Source: Cellulomonas sp. (lineage in GTDB: Bacteria; Actinomycetota; Actinomycetes; Actinomycetales; Cellulomonadaceae). Taken from it: a DNA stretch of 45,542 bases. This document shows positions 39,481 to 45,542 of this stretch, in pieces. The translations under genes were made by a program, and so were the position numbers. Within the stretch, counting starts at the first letter, position 1. The number at the start of each line of letters is the position of its first letter. The stretch lies in contig JABBOW010000108.1 of NCBI GenBank assembly GCA_012927595.1, forward strand, positions 1-45,542, in the 5' to 3' direction. The notes under the pieces were generated by a model. It made no database searches, was not told the DNA's origin, and was given only the letters and a program-made list of their open reading frames with translations.

Positions 39481-40248
39481 CTAGCTCCGGCTGAGCCCGG
39501 GAATCAGGGCGTCGAGGTAGTCGGCGGTGTCCTCCCAGTCGGTGACCGCGTGGCACGGGACGCCGAGGGCCTTGACCGGGTAGTCATTGCCGACCTCGTC
39601 GAGCCGGTCGCCCACGAAGTGCATCTCCTGCAGGTCGATCCCGGTCATCTCGGCGAGACGCGACATGCCGTAGGCCTTGTCGATGCCCTTGCGCGTGATG
39701 TCGACGGACGTCGACCCGCCCGAGCGCACCTCGAGGTCGGGCAGCAACGCGGCGACCGCCTCGCGCAGGGCCGTCTTCTTCGAGCCGGTCGGGTCCCAAG
39801 CGGTCTTCGCGGCGACCGGAGCCGCCTGCCCGAGTGCAGAGAACGTGATCTGGCTGCCGCGGTCCTCGAGGATCGGTCCCCAGGTCTCGGTCTCCCACAG
39901 GCCCAGAGCGTGGGCCGACTCGGTCACGGCGGCGAGCGCGCGTGACTTCTCGTCCTCGGTGAGGTTCTGCGCGTACACCTGGTCCCAGGACTCGCCGATG
40001 TGGCGGAAGTACTGCGTGCCGCACGTGGGCATGAGGTGCAGCCGGGCAAGCTGGGCGGGGGTCGCGGCACCGAGACGGTCGACGACCTGCATCTGGAACT
40101 GGCCGAACTGACCGCCCGAGATCACGCAGACCTCGACGACGTCGAGCAGCCGTACGAGCAGGTCGGCCATCCGCGGGTCGAGCGGGGACTTCGAGGGGGC
40201 CAGCGTGTCGTCGAGGTCGAATGCGACGAGCCGAGGTGCGGGGGACAG
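39481..40248 (-). CDS. HAD-IIB-family hydrolase, phosphomannomutase-like, with CTG start
   Basis: About 255 residues. Motif I is FDLDDTL (D11, D13), the next motif is CVISGGQFGQ, and the final Mg site is HFVGDRLDEVGNDY near residue 218, as in HAD-IIB sugar phosphatases and eukaryotic-type phosphomannomutases. No ATG, GTG or TTG lies in frame near the family start. A CTG at 40248 is placed six bases after a perfect GGAGG (40255-40259), so CTG initiation is likely. ATG codons further 5' would add residues unlike the family. The substrate is probably a phosphorylated sugar. Confidence 0.85.
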   Translation of the reverse strand: MSPAPRLVAFDLDDTLAPSKSPLDPRMADLLVRLLDVVEVCVISGGQFGQFQMQVVDRLGAATPAQLARLHLMPTCGTQYFRHIGESWDQVYAQNLTEDEKSRALAAVTESAHALGLWETETWGPILEDRGSQITFSALGQAAPVAAKTAWDPTGSKKTALREAVAALLPDLEVRSGGSTSVDITRKGIDKAYGMSRLAEMTGIDLQEMHFVGDRLDEVGNDYPVKALGVPCHAVTDWEDTADYLDALIPGLSRS

Positions 40249-40388
40249 GGGGAGCCTCCAAGAGGTGAGTCGGGCGTCCGAGCCGTGGGCTTCCCGGTGA
40301 CGCGATGGTCCGCGCGATCCGGCGGGCCGCCCCATCGTCTCAGAAGTTGCGCGCAGAGCCGGAGTCGCCGGCTGCTGAGCCTTCGCAC

Positions 40389-41297
40389 TCACCCCGAGGA
40401 GGCGCTCTGCGGCTCGACGTGGATGAAGGTCTCCGTCCCGGGCAGGATGTCGTCGATGTCGGCCTCGAGCCGCTCGGTCATGTCGTGCGCGGCCCTGACC
40501 GTCCAGTCGGGGGGGACCGTCAAGACGACGAAGACGAAGCGCTGTCGGCCGGACTCCACCGTCCGCAGGGGTGCGAACGCCACGTCGTCCTCGGTGCGGT
40601 ACCGCTCCAGGACAGCGTCGATCTGGTCGCGTTCGTGCTCGGGGAGGGTGGCGCTGAGCAGGCCGCTCACAGACCCCCGCAGCAGCCGGTAGCCCGTCCA
40701 GAGGATGTTCACGCCGACCGCCATGGCCACGATGGGGTCGAGCGGCTGCCACCCGGTCAGGGCGACCAGGGCGATGCCGACGATGACGCCGACTGAGGTC
40801 CACACGTCGGTGAGGAGGTGCTTGCCGTCGGCGATGAGGGTCACGGAGCGGTGTGCTCGGCCGACCCGCTGCAGCATGACCCCGACAGCAAGGTTGACCA
40901 GCGAGGCGACAGTGGACAGGGCCAGGCCGATCCCGGGCTGCAGGACGGGTTCGGGCGCGAGCAGCCGCTGGATCGATGTCCACACGATCGCCGTCGCGGC
41001 GACGAAGATCATCGCCCCCTCGACGAGAGCGGACAGGTACTCGGCTTTGCCGTGGCCGAAGTGGTGGCTCGCGTCGGACGGGCGGGCGGCGACGCGCAGC
41101 GCGAACAGCGCCACGACCGCGGCGACGAGGTTGACCCCGGACTCCATCGCGTCGGACAGGAAGCCGACCGACCCGGTGATCACGGCGGCGCCGACCTTGA
41201 GCGCGATGGTCACGACGGCCGTCGCCACCGACAGCAGCATGAATCGGAAGAGCAGCCGATCCACGCGGGCGCCGCCCTGTTGAGCTTGGCTCGTCAT
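40389..41297 (-). CDS. Cation diffusion facilitator (CDF) metal transporter
   Basis: A 302-residue protein with six helices and a C-terminal metallochaperone-like domain. Metal-site marks are VGFLSDAMESGVN (D49), HHFGHGKAEY (78-87) and DGKHLLTDVWTS with the HxxxD pair. CDF proteins export Zn, Fe, Mn or Co by proton exchange. ATG 41297 overlaps the stop of the P-type ATPase gene (ATGA), so the two are co-translated. The metal cannot be named. Confidence 0.92.
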   Translation of the reverse strand: MTSQAQQGGARVDRLLFRFMLLSVATAVVTIALKVGAAVITGSVGFLSDAMESGVNLVAAVVALFALRVAARPSDASHHFGHGKAEYLSALVEGAMIFVAATAIVWTSIQRLLAPEPVLQPGIGLALSTVASLVNLAVGVMLQRVGRAHRSVTLIADGKHLLTDVWTSVGVIVGIALVALTGWQPLDPIVAMAVGVNILWTGYRLLRGSVSGLLSATLPEHERDQIDAVLERYRTEDDVAFAPLRTVESGRQRFVFVVLTVPPDWTVRAAHDMTERLEADIDDILPGTETFIHVEPQSASSG

Positions 41298-44125
41298 GCT
41301 GCGCGCTCCCCACGGAGTGCCTCATGAAGACGGTGCCTGTCGACGAGTCGCAGGACGAGCTTCCGGATCTCGCTGACCCAGAGCACCGTGCTCGCCATCG
41401 CCACGCAGACGATCCACTGCGCGCCGGTGAGCGGCGCGGTCGTGAACGCCTGGCCGAGGACGGGCAGGTGGACGACGGCGACCTGGAGCACCGTCGACAG
41501 CGCGATGGCCCCCCACAGCCACGGGTTCGCGAACAGCCGGTGGAAGGCGGTCACGGTCTCGGACCGCGCGTTGAGCGCGTTGAAGAGCTGAGCGAGAACG
41601 AGCACCGTGAAGCCGGCGGTGCGCGCGCTCGTCAGCGAATGAGTGCCCTCGATGAGACCGCCGGGGAGGAACAGATCGATCGTCAGCAGCGTCGCCGCCG
41701 CCATGACGAGACCGAGGAGGAGGATGCCGCCCCACATGCGGCCGTCGATGGCGCGGTCCTGGAGCGAGCGCGGGGGGCGGCCCATCACGTCCTCGGTCTC
41801 GTTGTCGACGCCCATCGCGAGGGCCGGCGCGCTGTCGGTGAGCAGGTTGATCCACAGGATCTGGGTCGCCAGCAGGGGGAGTGCGACGGTGCCGTCGACG
41901 TGGGCCAGCCCGAGGACCCCGGCGAGGACCACCCCGAAGAAGACCGTCAGCACCTCGCCCATGTTCGACGACAGCAGGTAGCGCAGGAACTTCTTGATGT
42001 TGAGGAAGATGCCCCGGCCCTCGCGGACGGCCTGGACGATGGTCGCGAAGTTGTCGTCGGCGAGGATCATGTTCGCCGCTTCCTTCGTGACCTCGGTGCC
42101 GGTCAGACCCATCGCCACCCCGATGTCGGCGGCCTTCAGCGCCGGCGCGTCATTGACACCGTCACCGGTCATGGCCACGACCTGGTGGTCCCGCTGGAGC
42201 GCGTCCACGATGCGCAGCTTGTGCTGCGGGGTCACCCTGGCGTAGACGGAGCGGTGGCGGACCGTCTGGCGCAGCTGGTCCGCGTCGAGCCGGTCCAGCT
42301 CGAGACCGGTCACCGCGACGTGCTCGGGCTCGACGATGCCGAGGTCGCGCGCGATGCGGCTGGCCGTCCGGGGGTGGTCGCCGGTGATCATGATGACCCG
42401 GACCCCGGCCCGATCGGCCTCGGCGATGGCCACGGCGGCCTCGGAGCGGGGCGGGTCGATGATCCCCGCCGTGCCCGCATAGACGAGACCCCGCTCCAAC
42501 GAGTCGTCGAGGGCCGGCGGAGCCCAGACGTCGAGGCGCCGGTAGGCCACCCCGAGGGTACGGAACGCCTCGTCGGACAGGCGTTCCACGTCGCGCAGGA
42601 TCCGTGCCCTGCCGTCGATGTCGAGCAGCTCGTGCCGACTGCCGACCTGTACGTGCGAGCACCGGTCGAGCAGCACGTCCGGGGCGCCCTTCGTCACCAC
42701 AGCGAGCCGACCGGCGCGCTGCGCGTCGGCCTCGAGGCTGGTCATCAGCTTGCGCTCGGACGTGAAGGGGAGCTCACCCTGCCGCTGGAAACGTCCCGTC
42801 CGGTCATCCTGCGTACCCAGCTTGATCTCGGCCACGATGAACGCGGCCTCCGTCGGGTCCCCCTGGATGACCCACTCGCCGTCTTCCTCGCGCAGGGTGG
42901 AGTTGTTCGCGAGGCTTCCGCCGCCGAGGACCAGCGCGACCTCGTTCCACAGGTCGCTGCCCGCCACGAGTGCGACGCCGTCGTGGACGACCTCGCCGTC
43001 GGGCCGATACCCGGCGCCCGTGACCGTGACCTCGCCCGACGCGGTGACCACGCATCCGATGGTCATCTCGCCCTTGGTCAGCGTCCCGGTCTTGTCCGAG
43101 CAGATCACCGATGCCGAGCCCAGGGTCTCGACCGATGACAGGTTCTTGACGATCGCGTGCCGGGCCGCCATCCGCTGCACGCCGAGCGCAAGGACGACGG
43201 TGAGGATCGTGGGCAGGCCCTCGGGAACGGCGGCGACGGCAAGGGAGACGCCGAGCAGCAGGGCCGTGACGACATCGCCCAGCGTGCGGACGCCGAAGAC
43301 CAGGAAGATCGTCCCGATCACCACGACCGCGATCACGATCACGGCGATGCCGAGCATCCGTCCGACGCGCGAGATCTCCCGCTGGAGCGGGGTAGGGCCC
43401 TCGTGGGTGGCGTGCAGCAGGTCAGCGATCTGACCCATCTGGGTCGCCGTCCCGGTGCTGGTCACCACCGCCCGGCCGACACCCTGGGTGACCGCCGTGC
43501 CGTTGAAGACCATGTCGAACCGGTCCCCGAGCGCGGCGGGCTCGGGCAGCGTCCGGGCGTCCTTCAGGACGGGTTCGCTCTCCCCGGTGAGCGAGGACTC
43601 CGCAACCCTCAAAGTGGCCGCGGAGATGAGCCGGGCGTCCGCGGCGACGGCGTCCCCCTCGGCCAGGACCAGCAGGTCCCCGGGCACCAGCTCGCGGGTC
43701 GGGACCCGGACCTGGACGCCGTCGCGAACGACGGTCGCGGTGGTCGCGGCCATCCGCGCCAGCGCCGCGACGGCGTTGTCCGCCCGGGCCTGCTGCACGT
43801 ACCCGAGGACCGCGTTCGCCACGACGATGACCGCGATCACCAGGGCGTCGAACGGCAGGTCGTCGGCACCCTCGACCCACCAGGCGACGACCGAGATGAC
43901 GATCGCGGCCAGCAGCAGGTAGATCAGCGGGTCGCGGAACTGGGCGACGAGCTTGCGCCACGACGGCACCGGCTTCGCGGTCGCGATCTGGTTGGGACCC
44001 ACCGTGGCCAGACGCTGGGCCGCCTCATCGGCCGACAGGCCCCGGTCCGGGTCCGACCCGAACCGTCGCACCACTGCGGTCGCGTCGACGAGCGAGGGGT
44101 CGGTCTCGGTGGTCGCACTCGCCAT
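41294..44125 (-). CDS. Cation-transporting P-type ATPase, PII (Ca2+-type)
   Basis: A 943-residue P-type ATPase. Order: N-terminal cation ATPase domain, actuator with SSLTGES, phosphorylation site D344 in SDKTGTLT, nucleotide domain with KGAPD, hinge TGDGVNDAPALK, and C-terminal helices. Helix 4 has PEGLP (301-305), typical of PIIA Ca2+ pumps, and helix 6 has NLLTDSAPALAMGVD. Transport of Ca2+ or another divalent ion is likely. ATG 44125 is chosen because MASATTETD begins the family N-terminus; the frame is open further 5' into a patatin remnant. It is coupled to the CDF gene. Confidence 0.92.
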   Translation of the reverse strand: MASATTETDPSLVDATAVVRRFGSDPDRGLSADEAAQRLATVGPNQIATAKPVPSWRKLVAQFRDPLIYLLLAAIVISVVAWWVEGADDLPFDALVIAVIVVANAVLGYVQQARADNAVAALARMAATTATVVRDGVQVRVPTRELVPGDLLVLAEGDAVAADARLISAATLRVAESSLTGESEPVLKDARTLPEPAALGDRFDMVFNGTAVTQGVGRAVVTSTGTATQMGQIADLLHATHEGPTPLQREISRVGRMLGIAVIVIAVVVIGTIFLVFGVRTLGDVVTALLLGVSLAVAAVPEGLPTILTVVLALGVQRMAARHAIVKNLSSVETLGSASVICSDKTGTLTKGEMTIGCVVTASGEVTVTGAGYRPDGEVVHDGVALVAGSDLWNEVALVLGGGSLANNSTLREEDGEWVIQGDPTEAAFIVAEIKLGTQDDRTGRFQRQGELPFTSERKLMTSLEADAQRAGRLAVVTKGAPDVLLDRCSHVQVGSRHELLDIDGRARILRDVERLSDEAFRTLGVAYRRLDVWAPPALDDSLERGLVYAGTAGIIDPPRSEAAVAIAEADRAGVRVIMITGDHPRTASRIARDLGIVEPEHVAVTGLELDRLDADQLRQTVRHRSVYARVTPQHKLRIVDALQRDHQVVAMTGDGVNDAPALKAADIGVAMGLTGTEVTKEAANMILADDNFATIVQAVREGRGIFLNIKKFLRYLLSSNMGEVLTVFFGVVLAGVLGLAHVDGTVALPLLATQILWINLLTDSAPALAMGVDNETEDVMGRPPRSLQDRAIDGRMWGGILLLGLVMAAATLLTIDLFLPGGLIEGTHSLTSARTAGFTVLVLAQLFNALNARSETVTAFHRLFANPWLWGAIALSTVLQVAVVHLPVLGQAFTTAPLTGAQWIVCVAMASTVLWVSEIRKLVLRLVDRHRLHEALRGERAA

Positions 44126-44299
44126 GGCGCCTGCCTTCGGTCGACTTGTCGTGTCCTCCCGCCCACTCTCCCACCGCCAGCAGCGTTCCCGGGCGGCGGT
44201 TCGACGCAGCACGGTCAGCCTGCTGCCATGCGAATCTGCTCGCGCGGGGGTCAGCTCGCGGTGGGGTGCGCGGGTCGGCGCGGGTCGGCGCGCGACGGT

Positions 44300-45031
44300 C
44301 GCATCGAGCGTGTCGAGCGTGTCGAGCGTGTCGAGCGTGTCGAGCGTGTCGAGCGTGTCGTTCGTCAGGTCGCGACCAAGCTGGATCATCTCGTCGGCCA
44401 GCTGGAAGTCCATCGCCCGGCACGCGTCGGCCGGCACGGTGACCAGCACCTCGGGTGGGTAGCCGGAGAGCCGGCACCGCGGCAGGACGCTCTGCATCGC
44501 CTCGAGCGACAGGTTCAAGACATCGCCCGTCCGTTCACCCGTGAGCGACACCGCCGCGGTGATGTCGGCGCGAGCAGCCTGATGGCCGCCACGGGGACCG
44601 GGTTCATGATCCCCCCGTCGGCGAGCATGCGGCCGCCGATCATCACGGGCGTGAAGAAGCCCCGCATTGCGATCGTTGCCCGGATGGCCGCGTCCATACG
44701 ACCTTGTTGGAACCAGACCTCCTTGCCTGCGGGCCCAGTCTGCCTATGCGCCGATGCCGCCGGCTGCGTGGAGGCCACCCCTCAGGGCGACCATCGATGA
44801 GCCCGCGACGCCGACGATCTCGTAGCCACGCTCCTCGAGGACCGCGATGGCGCCGGTGTGGGCGTGCCCGCGCGCGCCACCGCTGCCGCGGGCGAGGGCG
44901 ACGCCGGTCCGACGGTTCACGACCCCGGCCCTACGACTCGACTCCGGTGATGGATACGCCTCGGGGTGTTGGCTCACGATCGGCCGAGCGCGGCCGATGA
45001 GGGACTCAGGTCCACTCGCGTACCCAGTCAA
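44300..45031 (-). pseudogene. Patatin-like phospholipase, frameshifted and internally deleted
   Basis: Three fragments in order on the minus strand match one patatin-like protein. The first (45031-44744) has the oxyanion GGARG and VAGSSMVALRGGLHAAG, where the GxSxG elbow is GSSMV. The second (about 44730-44560, another frame) has EVWFQQGRMDAAIRATIAMR and catalytic DGG in LADGGIMNPVPVA. The third (44551 on) has VSLTGERTG and DFQLADEMIQLGRDL. About 60-75 residues between the first two are missing and at least two frame changes are present. The last fragment runs in frame, without a stop, through the TLD repeat towards the P-type ATPase. The gene is almost certainly dead. It fills the 915-base gap at 44126-45040. 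Confidence 0.75.
44302..44364 (-). repeat. Nine-base tandem repeat encoding TLD units
   Basis: Five perfect copies of TGTCGAGCG (44311-44355) lie between two diverged copies, seven units in all. On the minus strand they encode repeated Thr-Leu-Asp at the end of the patatin-like remnant. The unit keeps the frame, so copy-number change would lengthen or shorten this stretch without a frameshift. Confidence 0.9.
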
Positions 45032-45040
45032 GGAGCACTC

Positions 45041-45542
45041 ATGGCCAGCTCATCCCAGTTCGGCTCGCAGCCGACGACGACTTCGGATCATGGTGGCGGC
45101 GTGGTCGGGTGGCTCTCGGACACCTCGTTCCTGACGAAGTTCTTTGCCGCGGTCATCTGGTCCGTGGTTCCGCTGATCGTCGTGGCCGTCCGCGCAGGCG
45201 TGGACGCGTTCACGACCAGTGTGGCCGCCTTCGGCGTGGTCATGACGGTGATCGTGGGCATCTGGATGGCCCGTCGGGTCAGTGGCTCGTTGGCGCGCGT
45301 CCAGTACGTGGCCGAGGGACTAGCCTCCGGTGACCTGACCCGGACCACTGGGCTGGACAGCAACGACGAGATCGGGCATGCGGCCGCCGCGATCGACCAG
45401 GCAACGATCGCGCTGCGTGGCACGCTCGCCCAGGTCGCCGGCACTGCCGAGGCGGTGGCGGCGGCGTCGGAGGAGTTGTCTGCGGCGAGTGCGCAGGTGG
45501 CTGGGGGGTCGGCGGAGACGAGTGTGCAGGCGGGTGTGGTGG
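45041..45542 (+). CDS. Methyl-accepting chemotaxis protein, N-terminal part
   Basis: The gene runs off the window; 167 codons are seen. A cytoplasmic start is followed by helix 1 (FFAAVIWSVVPLIVVAV), a loop of only about ten residues, helix 2 (VAAFGVVMTVIVGIWMA), a HAMP domain (ARVQYVAEGLASGDLTRTTG) and the start of the signalling coiled coil (AEAVAAASEELSAASAQVAG). There is no periplasmic ligand-binding domain. AAGGAGC precedes ATG 45041. It suggests a motile cell and a receptor that senses membrane, cytoplasmic or partner-derived signals. Confidence 0.85.
   Translation, partial: MASSSQFGSQPTTTSDHGGGVVGWLSDTSFLTKFFAAVIWSVVPLIVVAVRAGVDAFTTSVAAFGVVMTVIVGIWMARRVSGSLARVQYVAEGLASGDLTRTTGLDSNDEIGHAAAAIDQATIALRGTLAQVAGTAEAVAAASEELSAASAQVAGGSAETSVQAGVV

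Noticed and set aside
44302-44364. CRISPR-like array
   Set aside because: The nine-base units are contiguous with no spacers and no cas genes nearby.
41294-44551. A single 1085-residue patatin/ATPase fusion protein
   Set aside because: The patatin part is a fragment whose other pieces lie in other frames, and the ATPase has a normal family start at 44125. Chance in-frame opening is simpler.

Overview
The window looks like chromosomal DNA of a high-GC actinomycete. Codon use is strongly GC-biased, GTG starts are common, solute-binding proteins carry lipoprotein signals, and several genes show TAnnnT -10 elements exactly seven bases before the start codon (leaderless transcripts). The gene content (arabinose-type and xylo-oligosaccharide-type importers, GH3 and GH43 enzymes, a chemoreceptor) resembles motile plant-polysaccharide degraders such as Cellulomonas, Actinotalea or Oerskovia. 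There is no rRNA or other phylogenetic marker, so this placement is inference.

Layout. 1-123 is the right end of an IS21-family element (istB tail plus terminal repeats) that has cut off a copy of lgt. 642-6083 holds a MarR regulator, a YeiH-type membrane protein, a PadR regulator with a palindromic operator, a GNAT acetyltransferase, a decayed SnoaL-like gene and an unusual Nramp-like transporter. 6119-14294 is an arabinose-type locus: a divergent AraC regulator, a 1129-residue DUF5107/TPR protein and an AraF/AraG/AraH-like importer. 14363-21682 is a second sugar locus: a ROK repressor facing a promoter that carries a perfect inverted repeat, a ribose-type ABC importer (ATPase, permease, binding protein), a Gfo/Idh/MocA oxidoreductase and a xylose-isomerase-like TIM-barrel enzyme. 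21919-25223 is a TetR-controlled two-gene ABC exporter. 25333-32884 is a xylo-oligosaccharide (bxl-like) operon behind a LacI-type palindrome: binding protein, two permeases, GH3 and GH43 enzymes, with no ATPase of its own. 33063-39328 holds a MATE transporter, a histidine-phosphatase remnant, a TetR/MFS efflux pair and a small operon of membrane protein, XRE regulator and quinone-oxidoreductase-like enzyme. 39481-44125 (minus strand) encodes a HAD hydrolase and a translationally coupled P-type ATPase and CDF transporter. 44300-45031 is a broken patatin-like phospholipase gene, and the window ends inside a chemoreceptor gene.

How the parts fit. Three adjacent sugar-import systems, each with its own class of regulator (AraC, ROK, presumably LacI), suggest a locus for scavenging the sugars of arabinoxylan-type hemicellulose. 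Xylo-oligosaccharides would be imported and cut in the cytoplasm by the GH43 and GH3 enzymes. Pentoses would enter through the arabinose-type importer. The oxidoreductase/isomerase pair of the second locus may open a less ordinary, oxidation-based glycoside route. Strong RNA hairpins follow both ribose/arabinose-type binding-protein genes and separate the third transporter from its hydrolases, which suggests graded expression inside the operons.

Least understood parts: the DUF5107/TPR protein, the oxidoreductase/isomerase pair, the 34-codon ORF in the bxl-like leader, and the Nramp-like protein with an altered metal site. Gene decay is frequent: lgt, SnoaL-like, histidine phosphatase and patatin.
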